From positions 1 through 64,000 of the forward strand of contig NZ_STGG01000057.1 in assembly GCF_005222695.1 (NCBI RefSeq): a stretch of DNA of 64,000 bases. Direction: 5' to 3'. This DNA comes from Massilia sp. HP4 (GTDB taxonomy: Bacteria > Pseudomonadota > Gammaproteobacteria > Burkholderiales > Burkholderiaceae_D). The first letter of the stretch is position 1. Each line of letters starts with the position of its first letter. This document shows, one piece after another, positions 49,298 through 57,975 of the stretch. A model generated the notes under the pieces. That model searched no databases, was not told where the DNA came from, and saw only the letters and a program-made list of their open reading frames with translations. The position numbers and the translations under genes were made by a program.

Positions 49298-51079
49298 ATG
49301 CCGACGATCCAGGAGCTGAACGCGCTCGACATCGATGCTTTTACCAAGGCGCTGCATGGCATCTACGAACACTCACCCTGGATCGCAGCGCGCGCAGCGA
49401 CGGCCCGCCCCTTTCCTACCCTGGCGGCGCTCAAGCTGGCCTTGCAGGCGGCGGTCGACGGCGCGAACGATGCACAGCGGCTGTCGCTGCTGCGCTGTCA
49501 CCCCGAGCTGGCCGGCAAGGCCGCCATCGGCGGCGACCTCACGGCGGAGTCGACGAGCGAACAGGCCAGCTCCGGGCTCGATCGCTGCACACAAGAGGAA
49601 TTCGCCCGGCTCCACGCCCTCAACGCGCAGTACAACGAGCGCTTCGGCTTTCCCTTCATCCTGGCCGTGAAAGGCCCGACCGGACGCGGCCTGGCGCGAC
49701 AAAGCATCATCGACACCTTCGTGCGCCGCCTCGGCAACGCGCCCGGCGATGAGCTGCGCGAAGCGCTTCGCCAGGTCCATCGCATCGCCGAGATCCGCCT
49801 GAATGTCCTGCTCCGGGTCGCGCCATCGGTCGGCGCCACCGTGATGGACTGGTGCGAGACGCTGGGCGCCATCAGCGACAGCGAGCCAGGCCTGACCTGC
49901 GCCTACATGACGCCGGGGCACCAGCGCACGGCGACGCAGATCGCCGAATGGATGCGCGCCGCCGGCATGACGGTTCACGTCGACGCCATCGGCAACGTGG
50001 TCGGACGCTACCTCGCCGCCCAACCAGGCGCGCAAACCCTGATCACCGGCTCGCACTACGACACCGTACGCAATGGCGGCAAGTACGACGGCCGGCTCGG
50101 CATCCTGCTGCCGATCGCGCTGGTCGGCCAGCTGAACGAACGCGGCGAACGCCTGCCCTACGAGCTCGAAGTGATCGCCTTCGCCGAAGAAGAAGGCGTG
50201 CGCTATCGCAGCACCTTCCTCGGCAGCAGTGCGGTGGCCGGCGGCTTCGACCCGGCCCTGCTCGACGCGCACGACCCCGATGGCATCGCGATGCGCGACG
50301 CGCTGGCGGGCGCCGGCCACGACCCGGCCGCCATCCCCGCCATCGCCCGCGATCCGGCCAGGGTGCTCGGTTTCGTCGAAGTGCATATCGAGCAGGGGCC
50401 GGTGCTGCTCGAGCGCGGCCTGCCGCTGGGCGTGGTGGGCGCGATCGCGGGCAGCTCGCGCTATCTCGTCGAGTTGACGGGCGTGGCCGGCCATGCCGGC
50501 ACCACGCCGATGGGCATGCGGCGCGATGCGGCGACCGCCGCCGCCGAGATCGTGCTGCTGGTGGAAAGCCGCTGCGGCGGCCCGGCCCCGGCTGCGCTGG
50601 TCGGCACCGTCGGCCAGCTCGAGGTGCCGGCCGGCTCGGTCAACGTGGTCCCCGGCGCCTGCCGCCTGTCGCTCGACATCCGCGCCGCCGACGACGCGGC
50701 CCGGCTGGCGGCGGTGGACGATATCCTGGCCGGGATCACGCGCATCTGCGCGCGGCGCGGCATCGGGGAAAAACTCTGGAAGCTGCTCGAGATCGACGCC
50801 GTGCCCTGCGCGCCGCAACTGATGGACGGCCTGGGCGCCGCCCTTGAACGCGCCGGCCTGCCGCGCTTCGACCTGCCTTCCGGCGCCGGACACGACGCGA
50901 TGCGCATGGCTCGGCTGACCCAGGTCGCGATGCTGTTCGTCCGCTGCGGAAACGGCGGCATCAGCCACAACCCGCTCGAGACCATGACCGCCGACGATGC
51001 GGACATCGCCGGCGCCGTGCTGCTCGACTTTCTGCGGGGTTTCAATCAGGCGGCAGCGCCGGCAGGATCAGGGTCGTAA
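49298..51079 (+). CDS. UraD-AllC fusion: OHCU decarboxylase joined to allantoate amidohydrolase
   Basis: 593 residues, two enzymes in one chain. Residues 1-165: OHCU decarboxylase (LLRCHPELAGKAA with the catalytic His, ESTSEQASSGLD, FGFPFILAVKG). Residues about 180-590: M20-type allantoate amidohydrolase/carbamoylase (SHYDTVRNGGKYDGRLGIL, FAEEEGVRYRSTFLGSSA, VEVHIEQGPVLLERGLPLG, GVAGHAGTTPMGMRRDA, PSGAGHDAMRMARL) with all metal ligands visible. It covers a step before allantoin and one after; 5-hydroxyisourate hydrolase and allantoinase are not in the window. GGAG precedes the ATG. It lies 13 bp after lysR. The 3' end overlaps the convergent hydrolase gene by 38 bp. Confidence 0.92.
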   Translation: MPTIQELNALDIDAFTKALHGIYEHSPWIAARAATARPFPTLAALKLALQAAVDGANDAQRLSLLRCHPELAGKAAIGGDLTAESTSEQASSGLDRCTQEEFARLHALNAQYNERFGFPFILAVKGPTGRGLARQSIIDTFVRRLGNAPGDELREALRQVHRIAEIRLNVLLRVAPSVGATVMDWCETLGAISDSEPGLTCAYMTPGHQRTATQIAEWMRAAGMTVHVDAIGNVVGRYLAAQPGAQTLITGSHYDTVRNGGKYDGRLGILLPIALVGQLNERGERLPYELEVIAFAEEEGVRYRSTFLGSSAVAGGFDPALLDAHDPDGIAMRDALAGAGHDPAAIPAIARDPARVLGFVEVHIEQGPVLLERGLPLGVVGAIAGSSRYLVELTGVAGHAGTTPMGMRRDAATAAAEIVLLVESRCGGPAPAALVGTVGQLEVPAGSVNVVPGACRLSLDIRAADDAARLAAVDDILAGITRICARRGIGEKLWKLLEIDAVPCAPQLMDGLGAALERAGLPRFDLPSGAGHDAMRMARLTQVAMLFVRCGNGGISHNPLETMTADDADIAGAVLLDFLRGFNQAAAPAGSGS

Positions 51080-52091
51080 GCAGCTTTTCGGTCAAGGGAT
51101 GCGGCCCCGGCACCCGGAAATTGGTGGTGGTGATGACCACGACCGCGTCCCACTCGGGCAGCACATAGACCTTGTTGCCACCCATGCCCGACATCGCATA
51201 GGTGGCGACCTTCTTGTCGCCCAAGGTGAACGGCTGCAGCCACCACAGGTAGCCATAGTCGACGCCCTCGCGTACCCGGGCATGGGGCTTGATCGAGCGC
51301 TCGATCCAGGCCCGCGGCAGCACCTGCTTGCCAGCCCACTTGCCGCCATCCAGGTAGAGCTGGCCCAGCTTCCACAGGTCGCGGCTGCGCAGGCCCAGGC
51401 TCCCGCCCGTCATCGCGGGGCCCAGCGGCTGCACCTGCCACTTGACCTTGTCGATGCCGAGAGGCTTGAACAGCACCTCGTCGGCAAAGTCCTGCACGCT
51501 GCGGCCGGTCGCCCGTTCCAGCAGCGGCGCGATCAGTGCCGTGCCCGCGGTGCAGTAGCTGAAGGCGCGGCCATAGGGCTGCCTGTCGGGCGGCGGCGTC
51601 CACTCGGGGAAGCCACGCACCGGCAGGTCGAGGTAGAACCGGCTCCAGTCCTCGATCAGATACATGCGCTCCTCGTGCCCGCGCGAGAACTCGTTGAAGT
51701 CGTCGCACTCGACGATTGAACTCATGGTGAGCAGGTCTTCGACCGTGATGCGATCCTTGCGGGGGTCGGGGTTCGCGATCGGAAGCTTGTCCTTGAAGAA
51801 GGGCAGCACCGACGCATCGACCGCCAGCAGCTTGCGTTCGATGGCGGCGCCGACCAGCATGCCGCCCACGGTCTTGGTCACCGAGCGCGTATTGCGCAGG
51901 CCTTCGGCGCCTTCGCCATCGAAATACTGCTCATAGAGCACCTTGCCGTGGCGCGACACCACCACGCTGGTGATCTGCTTGAAGTTGCCGGCCTTGATCT
52001 CGCTGGTGACCGCATCGAAGCTCGCGGCCGCGGCGCTTTCCGCCGCCACGATGCTGGCCACGGCAATCGCATATCGGAATACGCTGCGCAT
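51042..52091 (-). CDS. Class C beta-lactamase-like serine hydrolase
   Basis: 349 residues with an N-terminal signal peptide (MRSVFRYAIAVASIVAAESAAA). The catalytic S-x-x-K is in NTRSVTKTVGG (Ser near residue 68). The Y-x-N position reads FSYCTAG, with Thr instead of the usual Asn (Y-C-T), so beta-lactam hydrolysis is doubtful and an esterase or D-peptidase role is more likely. Later SGMGGNKVYVLPEWDAVVV stands where K-T-G is expected, with a G-G-N variant. It is convergent with the UraD-AllC gene. Confidence 0.85.
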   Translation of the reverse strand: MRSVFRYAIAVASIVAAESAAAASFDAVTSEIKAGNFKQITSVVVSRHGKVLYEQYFDGEGAEGLRNTRSVTKTVGGMLVGAAIERKLLAVDASVLPFFKDKLPIANPDPRKDRITVEDLLTMSSIVECDDFNEFSRGHEERMYLIEDWSRFYLDLPVRGFPEWTPPPDRQPYGRAFSYCTAGTALIAPLLERATGRSVQDFADEVLFKPLGIDKVKWQVQPLGPAMTGGSLGLRSRDLWKLGQLYLDGGKWAGKQVLPRAWIERSIKPHARVREGVDYGYLWWLQPFTLGDKKVATYAMSGMGGNKVYVLPEWDAVVVITTTNFRVPGPHPLTEKLLTTLILPALPPD

Positions 52092-52119
52092 GCATCCCTC
52101 CTCGTCATGGAAAATACCA

Positions 52120-53577
52120 TCAGTGCTGCGTACCGCGTCCCTTCATCATGACGCCGTAGACCACCGCCGCAATCGCGACGCCGACGAACCATGCATAGGT
52201 ATAGATCGTCTTGAAGGCCTCGCCGACGTCGGGGAAGCTGGCCGGGAAGGCCGCATGCAAAAAGCCCGGGATATTGGGCAGCACGCCCAGCGCGAAGGCC
52301 GCCAGCGCCGCGCTGTTCCAGCCGTTGCCATAACTGTAGATGCCGTCGTGCCGGTACAGCTGGCCGACATCGAGCGACGTCTTGCGCACCAGGTAGTAGT
52401 CGACCACCAGCACGCCGGCGATCGGCCCGAGCAAGGCCGAGTAGCCGACCAGCCAGGTCATGATGTAGTTCTGGGTCGATTCCAGGATTTTCCACGGCAT
52501 CATCACCAGCGCCAGGCCAGCCGTGATGTAGCCGCCGCTGCGATAGCTGATGCGGCGCGGCGCCAGCGCCGAGAAATCGTAGGCCGGGCCGACCAGGTTG
52601 GCCGCCAGGTTCACGCTGACGGTATCGACCAGCAGCACGATCAGCGCCACCAGCACCGCGATGCCGGTCATGCGGCTGGCCAGGTCGACCGGGTCCCACA
52701 GCGCCTTGCCGTACAAGACCACGGTGGCCGAGGTGACGATCACCGCCAGCGCCGCCAGCAATCCCATGGGCAGCGGCAGGCCGACGGTCTGGCCGACCAC
52801 CTGGTCGCGCTGCGATTTCGCGAAACGGGTGAAGTCGGGAATGTTCAGCGCCAACGTGGCCCAGAAGCCGATCATGGCGGTCAGCGACGGCCAGAAGGTG
52901 GCCCAGAACTGCCCTTCCTTCGGCCCGCCGGGCACGAACTGTGAACGCTGCTCGAGCAGCGGGCCGAAGCCGCCGGCCTTGTCATGTACCCACCACAGCA
53001 GCACGAAGCAGATCGCGATCTTCAGGGGCGCGGTCCAGGTCTCGAGCTGGCGGATCGATTCCATCCCATGCACCACGAAGTACAGCTGGATCGCCCAGAA
53101 CGCCAGGAAGCACAGCAGCTGCGCCAGGTTGATGCCGAGCCAGCCCAGCGCTTCGCCGCCGATCGGGGCGCCGTTCATCACTCCCAGCAAGGTATGGATC
53201 ATGCTGCCGCCGAACCAGGTCTGGATGCCGTACCAGCCGCAGGCGACGATGGCGCGCATCAGCGCGGGCAGCTTGGCCCCGCCCGTGCCGAACGAGGTGC
53301 GCGCCAGCACCGCGTACGGGATGCCGTACTTGGCGCCGGCATGGCCGATCAGCAGCATCGGCACCAGCACGATGGTGTTCGCCAAAAAAACGGTCAATAC
53401 CGCCTGCCAGCCCGACATGCCCGCCTCCACCAGGCTGGCCGACAGGGTGTAGGCTGGAATGCACATCACCATCCCGACCCACAGGGCGGCGAAGTGGTAC
53501 CAGCGCCAGTTGCGCTGCTCTGCGGTGGTCGGAGCGAGGTCGTCGTTCCAGAGGTCGTTGTTGGATGGATGGTTCAC
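52120..53577 (-). CDS. NCS1 family nucleobase/allantoin permease
   Basis: 485 residues from the GTG chosen at 53577 (MNHPSNNDLWNDDLAPTTAE); the exact start is uncertain. It has 12 helices with NCS1 signatures: WRWYHFAALWVGMVMCIPAYTL, GIPYAVLARTSFGTGGAKLPA cut here to SFGTGGAKLPA, YGIQTWFGG and ANLVGPAYDFSALAPRRISY. It resembles allantoin/hydantoin/uracil permeases (PucI/Mhp1-like). The neighbours (allantoate hydrolase, PreT-like protein, aminotransferase) suggest uptake of allantoin, uracil or hydantoins. Confidence 0.9.
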   Translation of the reverse strand: MNHPSNNDLWNDDLAPTTAEQRNWRWYHFAALWVGMVMCIPAYTLSASLVEAGMSGWQAVLTVFLANTIVLVPMLLIGHAGAKYGIPYAVLARTSFGTGGAKLPALMRAIVACGWYGIQTWFGGSMIHTLLGVMNGAPIGGEALGWLGINLAQLLCFLAFWAIQLYFVVHGMESIRQLETWTAPLKIAICFVLLWWVHDKAGGFGPLLEQRSQFVPGGPKEGQFWATFWPSLTAMIGFWATLALNIPDFTRFAKSQRDQVVGQTVGLPLPMGLLAALAVIVTSATVVLYGKALWDPVDLASRMTGIAVLVALIVLLVDTVSVNLAANLVGPAYDFSALAPRRISYRSGGYITAGLALVMMPWKILESTQNYIMTWLVGYSALLGPIAGVLVVDYYLVRKTSLDVGQLYRHDGIYSYGNGWNSAALAAFALGVLPNIPGFLHAAFPASFPDVGEAFKTIYTYAWFVGVAIAAVVYGVMMKGRGTQH

Positions 53578-53638
53578 GGTGCGCTCATTGAATCGATGCG
53601 CGCGAGTGTAACGCAAACGTCAATACGTCGCTAAGAAC

Positions 53639-53801
53639 CTAGTGTCCTGAATTGGAAGTTCGTTGAATAATAAATGTGGCGAAATCGGTCCGAGACAAGG
53701 AGCAAAGCGCAGCAAGGCCGGGGCCTTGCGAGCATTTGCGACGCAGGATCGGGCCGATTCTCGCCGCATTTATTCAACGAATCTTCAATTCAGGACACTA
53801 G
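53639..53801. mobile_element. Intact 163-bp MITE-like inverted-repeat element
   Basis: Left terminal repeat CTAGTGTCCTGAATTG...TTCGTTGAATAA (53639-53670) and right terminal repeat (53770-53801), which are inverted copies over 32 bp with mismatches only at the GAAG/AAGA block. A non-coding GC-rich core lies between them. CTAG at both ends suggests insertion at TA, as for IS630/Tc1-type transposases. There is no ORF inside, so it depends on a transposase elsewhere. Two damaged relatives are at 24664-24736 and 27147-27202. Confidence 0.85.
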
Positions 53802-54778
53802 GCTAGCAGGTCGGCATGGATCGCCTGGGCCGCCAGCAGGCCATGGCGGCGCGCCTGCCCCTGTTCCAGCCGCGGCGCCACGGAGTCGCCGCCGGCATAG
53901 ATCCCCGGCAGCGCGGTGCGAAAACAGCCGTCGACCTGGATCCGGTCGCCCTCGCGCGATTGGTGGCGCACCGCCGGATCGCGCTCCGGCCCGTTCGTGC
54001 GCCCGACCGCCTTGAACACGGCGTGGGTGGCGATCTCGGTGAAGCCGCCGGTATCGACCACGCAATCGCCCAGCAGGCGGGTCTGCTCGAAACGCACCGA
54101 CTCGACCGCGCCGCGCTCGTCGCGCAGCACCTCGAGCGGCGCAACCCAGCCGCGCACGCGCACGAAGCTGGCGCGCGCCACTTCTTCTTCGCGGCCGTCG
54201 GGCGCCAGCGCATGGCGCAGCGCCAGGGTCACGTCCCGGGCGCCGAGCTGCTTCAGGCGCGCCGCCATGCCGACCGCGCCGCGGCTGGCGCCGATCACGA
54301 TTGCGCGCTGCGGCACCGGCAGCGCAAGCAGGTCGTCGAGCGCATACACCGCCGCCACCCGGCGGCCGGCATCGACCAGGCCTGCCGGATCGCTGCCGGA
54401 CAGCGCCAGCACCCGGCTCGACGCCAGGCCGACGCCGAGGAAGATCGCGTCATGCCACAGGTGCAGGTCGGACAGCTCGAGGTTCATGCCCAGCTTGCGG
54501 CCGTATTCGCAGCGGATACGTCCTTTCAGTACGAGGCGTTCGAAGACCTCGCGTTCGGACGCTTCCAGTGGCGGCGCCTCGTGCATGCGCTCGCGCGAGC
54601 GCGCTTCGTACAGCACGACGCCATTGCCGAGCATTCCCAGCCCGATGGCGCAGGCCATGCCGGCCGCGCCGGCGCCGACCACGGCCACCTGCTTGCCGGT
54701 AGGCGGCGCCGGTTCGCCGGCCGGAATGGCAGGTTCTTCGGATGCGGACAAGTCCAGGGCGTCGGTGGTGGCGATCAT
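53798..54778 (-). CDS. PreT-like FAD/NAD(P) oxidoreductase, lacking its iron-sulfur domain
   Basis: 326 residues. ATG at 54778 (GAGAG upstream) reads MIATTDALDLSASEEPAIP. Flavin motifs: VAVVGAGAAGMACAIGLGMLG and, late, YAGGDSVAPRLEQGQ; an intermediate NAD-binding IVIGASRGAVGMAARLKQLGA. It aligns in pattern with GltD/PreT (dihydropyrimidine dehydrogenase small subunit) but the N-terminal cysteine-rich Fer4 domain is missing. The stop TAG is made by the CTAG end of the MITE, so the C-terminus may be trimmed. No PreA follows. It may be a decayed member of the reductive pyrimidine pathway. Confidence 0.75.
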   Translation of the reverse strand: MIATTDALDLSASEEPAIPAGEPAPPTGKQVAVVGAGAAGMACAIGLGMLGNGVVLYEARSRERMHEAPPLEASEREVFERLVLKGRIRCEYGRKLGMNLELSDLHLWHDAIFLGVGLASSRVLALSGSDPAGLVDAGRRVAAVYALDDLLALPVPQRAIVIGASRGAVGMAARLKQLGARDVTLALRHALAPDGREEEVARASFVRVRGWVAPLEVLRDERGAVESVRFEQTRLLGDCVVDTGGFTEIATHAVFKAVGRTNGPERDPAVRHQSREGDRIQVDGCFRTALPGIYAGGDSVAPRLEQGQARRHGLLAAQAIHADLLA

Positions 54779-54809
54779 CCAGCTCTCTTTCTTTTTACTT
54801 TTTTCTGCT

Positions 54810-56126
54810 TCAGGCAAGCTGTTTCAGGACCGCGGCCAGCTTGCCGAACAATTCGTCGACGTGTTCCCGGCCCAGCACCAGCGGCGGCGACAGCGCGATG
54901 ATGTCGCCGGTGGTGCGAATCAAGAGGCCCTCTGCGAAAGCCTTCTTGAGCGCCGCATAGCCGCGCGCGCCGGGCTGGCCCGCGATCGGTTCGAGTTCGA
55001 TGCCGGCGATGATGCCGATCGAGCGCAGGTCGATCACGTGCGGCAGGCCGCGCAGCGACTGCAGCGCCTCCTCGAAATAAGGCTGGATGCGCACCGCGTT
55101 GTCGAGCACCGCCTGCTCACGGAACACGTCCAGCGTGGCCAGGGCGGCGGCGCAGGCCAGCGGGTGGCCCGAATAGGTATAGCCGTGGAATAGCTCGATT
55201 CCCGCCGGGCCGTCCATGAAGGCATCGTGGATGAAGGCCTTGCTGAACACGGCGCCCATCGGCACCGCGCCGTTGGTGATGCCCTTGGCCGTCGTCATCA
55301 TGTCGGGTTCGACGCCGAACCAGTCGCCGGCGAACGGCGTCGTCAGGCGCCCGAAGCCGGTGATGACTTCGTCGAAGACCAGCAGGATGCCGTGGCGGTC
55401 GCAGATCTCGCGCAGGCGTTTCAAATAACCCTTGGGCGGAATCAGCACGCCGGTCGAGCCGGAGACCGGTTCGACGATCACGGCCGCGATGGTCGACGGG
55501 TCGTGCAGCGCCACCATCCGTTCGAGATCGTCGGCCAGTTCGGCGCCGTGTTCCGGTTCGCCGCGCGCCCAGGCATTGCGTTCCAGGTCGTGCGTGTGGC
55601 GCAGATGATCGACGCCCGGCAGCAAGGGGCCGAAATGCTTGCGGTTGGCGCCGATGCCGCCGACCGAGATGCCGCCAAAGCCGACGCCGTGGTAGCCGCG
55701 CTCGCGGCCGATCAGGCGCGTGCGGCCGCCCTCCCCGCACGCGCGGTGGTAGGCCAATGCGATCTTGAGCGCGGTGTCGACCGCCTCGGATCCCGAGCCG
55801 GTGTAGAACACATGGCCGAAGCGGTGGCCGCTGAACTCCATCAGCCGTTCGGCCAGTTCGAAGGCGGCCGGGTGACCCATCTGGAAAGTCGGCGCGTAGT
55901 CGAGCTGGCCGGCCATGGCGGCGATGGCCGCGGCGATCTTCGGCTGGCCATGGCCGCAGGGCACGCACCACAGGCCGGCGGCGCCGTCGAGCAGCTGGCG
56001 GCCGTCGACGTCGCGGTAATACATGCCTTCGGCCGAGACCAGCAGGCGCGGATCGCGTTTGAAGTCGCGGTTATTGGTGAACGGCATCCAGAAGGATGAC
56101 ATCGTGTTCGGCCTGGATTCGTGCAT
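54810..56126 (-). CDS. Class III omega-amino acid:pyruvate/2-oxoacid aminotransferase
   Basis: 438 residues, PLP-dependent. The ATG at 56126 follows GAGGAG and reads MHESRPNTMSSFWMPFTNNR. The class III pattern: FYTGSGSEAVDTALKIA for PLP phosphate, HGVGFGGISVGGI region, VFDEVITGFGRL with the cofactor Asp, and the Schiff-base Lys in MTTAKGITNGAVPMG. W-M-P-F near the start is common in beta-alanine:pyruvate aminotransferases. It is 32 bp upstream of the PreT-like gene, consistent with using beta-alanine from uracil breakdown. Confidence 0.9.
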   Translation of the reverse strand: MHESRPNTMSSFWMPFTNNRDFKRDPRLLVSAEGMYYRDVDGRQLLDGAAGLWCVPCGHGQPKIAAAIAAMAGQLDYAPTFQMGHPAAFELAERLMEFSGHRFGHVFYTGSGSEAVDTALKIALAYHRACGEGGRTRLIGRERGYHGVGFGGISVGGIGANRKHFGPLLPGVDHLRHTHDLERNAWARGEPEHGAELADDLERMVALHDPSTIAAVIVEPVSGSTGVLIPPKGYLKRLREICDRHGILLVFDEVITGFGRLTTPFAGDWFGVEPDMMTTAKGITNGAVPMGAVFSKAFIHDAFMDGPAGIELFHGYTYSGHPLACAAALATLDVFREQAVLDNAVRIQPYFEEALQSLRGLPHVIDLRSIGIIAGIELEPIAGQPGARGYAALKKAFAEGLLIRTTGDIIALSPPLVLGREHVDELFGKLAAVLKQLA

Positions 56127-56336
56127 GCTGCGCTCCTCGCCTGATGGCGCCCAAGAGCATTGAAGTTTGAACAAGAATGACGTGTATTGCAACAGGCACA
56201 CGGTTGGAGACTTGCGCATTCGCAAAACCACGCACAAGGCATCGTGTTAGCGCCAGGAAAAAGCATGGGCCACGCCCCTGTCTCCAGGCGTCATGGCAGT
56301 GGTATGCTACCGCTTATCACACTGGCAATGCGAATC

Positions 56337-56900
56337 ATGTCGACCTATATCACCCCTGTCCTGACCACCGAACGCCTGGTGCTGCGCCCGCTGGCCGCGA
56401 GCGATGCCCCGGCCCTGTACACGATTTTTTCCGACCCGGCCGTGGTGCGCTACTGGAGCGCCGAGCCATGGACCGATATCTCCTTCGCCGAAGCCGCCAT
56501 CGCCCGTGCGCTCGAAGCCTATCGCGACGAGACCGAGCTGCGCTTCGCGATCGAACTGGCCTCGAACCGCACGCTGGTCGGCACCGTCGCCCTGCACCAC
56601 TTTTTCAACCAGAACAAGCGCTGCGAACTTGGCTACGCGCTGGGCAGCGCGCACTGGGGGCAAGGCTATGCCATCGAGGCGCTGCGTACCGCGCTGGACC
56701 ACGGTTTCCGCGAAGTGGGCCTGAACCGGGTCGAAGCCGACATCGATCCGCGCAACGAGGCTTCCGGCCGCGTGCTGGAAAAGCTGGGCTTTCGCAAGGA
56801 GGGCTATATGCCGCAACGCTGGCTGGTGCACGGAGAGTACGCCGATACCGTGTTCTATGGCCTGTTGCGCGACTACTGGAACGACGAGGCGGCTCGGTGA
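56337..56900 (+). CDS. GNAT N-acetyltransferase (RimJ/RimL type)
   Basis: 187 residues starting MSTYITPVLTTERLVLRPLA, the normal opening of RimJ-like GNATs. The acetyl-CoA loop is HWGQGYAIEALRTALDHGF, and NEASGRVLEKLGFRKEGYM is the last conserved motif. An in-frame ATG three codons upstream is possible. The target (ribosomal protein N-terminus or small amine) is unknown. Its TGA overlaps the next ATG (TGATG), so the two are coupled. Confidence 0.92.
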   Translation: MSTYITPVLTTERLVLRPLAASDAPALYTIFSDPAVVRYWSAEPWTDISFAEAAIARALEAYRDETELRFAIELASNRTLVGTVALHHFFNQNKRCELGYALGSAHWGQGYAIEALRTALDHGFREVGLNRVEADIDPRNEASGRVLEKLGFRKEGYMPQRWLVHGEYADTVFYGLLRDYWNDEAAR

Positions 56901-57544
56901 TGCGACATACCAAGTTGAAAACCCTGGCGAGCGGCTCGTCCCCGGCGCTGGCGCTGCTGGCGATTTCCCTGCTAACCCTGGCGCCGCAATCGGTGGCAGC
57001 CCAGGCCACGGTGCCGACCTGGCGCGAGATCACGGTCTACGCGAGCGACGCAAGCTATCCGCAGGCGCTGGCGCGGCGCGGCGTGCAGGGCGACGTGACG
57101 GTCGAACTGGCGCTCGATGCCAAAGGGCGCGCAGGGACCGCGCTGGTGCGCGATTCGTCGCGCTCGGCCGAACTGGATGCGCTGGCGATGGCCATGGCAA
57201 GGCGGCTGGACATCGCCGCCGCCAACGGCGCCAGGAGCGGCCTGGTGACCATCCGTTTCAGGAAAGACCACACCACGACCATCGCCACCAAGAGCTGCGC
57301 CGATTTCAACGCCGACGCGGCCTGGCAGGCGGCGACCTTCCCCGAACGCAGCCTGCGCGAGTTGCCGGCGCTGTCCGAGAGCATCGGCATGCTGGTCTAC
57401 AGCCTGCACCGCAACGGTTCGGCGCGCCAATCCTTCCCGGGCGTGGAAGCGATCGTGAACGCGACGGTGGCGGCCTGCGCACGCACGCCTGATGCCGGCA
57501 TGCTCGACGTGATGCGGCAGGAAGCGCTCAAGTTGATCGAATAA
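56900..57544 (+). CDS. Exported protein with a TonB C-terminal-like domain
   Basis: 214 residues. A long signal peptide (LALLAISLLTLAPQSVAAQ) precedes a TonB_C-like pattern: YPQALARRGVQGDVTVELAL, DAKGRAGTALVRDSSRSAELD, and a strand VTIRFRKD. There is no transmembrane anchor or Pro-rich spacer as in true TonB, so it likely works in the periplasm on its own. Two cysteines (SCADF and ACART) could pair. The ATG shares a base with the GNAT stop. Confidence 0.75.
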   Translation: MRHTKLKTLASGSSPALALLAISLLTLAPQSVAAQATVPTWREITVYASDASYPQALARRGVQGDVTVELALDAKGRAGTALVRDSSRSAELDALAMAMARRLDIAAANGARSGLVTIRFRKDHTTTIATKSCADFNADAAWQAATFPERSLRELPALSESIGMLVYSLHRNGSARQSFPGVEAIVNATVAACARTPDAGMLDVMRQEALKLIE

Positions 57545-57691
57545 TGGTGTATTGACGGGGCAAGGCTGTCCCCGTTCATCCGCCCTCGCGACCGCCCGTC
57601 CCCGAAATCACACCGTTTATCGGATCGCTCTTGGCGTAACATGGGTGCATCCCTACAGTAGGGTCATCAATATTAGAAAGGACTTGCTCGC

Positions 57692-57970
57692 ATGAAAACC
57701 ATTCATACGCCTACCAGTCGCTTCCAATCGATCCTGCGCAATATGGAAGTCGCTGGCCGTACCACCTGGCGCCTGGCGAAATCCGGCGCCCGCTCGCTGC
57801 GCCGCATGCCGTGGCCGGTACTGCTCGTGGTCGCGATCGTGCTGGCCGCGCTGATCACCATCGTGCCGATCGTGCTGGCGCTGTTCGTGGGCCTGCTGCT
57901 GCTCAAATTCCTGGCCATCGCCATCTTCGGCCGCGAACCGCGCCGCATCAGGCATTACACGCAAGAGTAA
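57692..57970 (+). CDS. Small membrane protein upstream of the LytS-type kinase
   Basis: 92 residues: a basic N-terminal helix, then two adjacent hydrophobic stretches (WPVLLVVAIVLAALITIVPI and VLALFVGLLLLKFLAIAIF), and a basic tail (REPRRIRHYTQE). AGAAAGGAC precedes the ATG. It ends 5 bp before the histidine kinase gene, suggesting a shared transcript. A palindrome CCCTACAGTAGGG at 57651-57663 lies in its upstream region. No family is known to me. Confidence 0.65.
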   Translation: MKTIHTPTSRFQSILRNMEVAGRTTWRLAKSGARSLRRMPWPVLLVVAIVLAALITIVPIVLALFVGLLLLKFLAIAIFGREPRRIRHYTQE

Positions 57971-57975
57971 AACCC

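Noticed and set aside
51042..52091. Antibiotic-resistance beta-lactamase
   Set aside because: SxxK is present, but the YxN and KTG positions are altered (Y-C-T and G-G-N), so it is called only a serine hydrolase of the class C fold.
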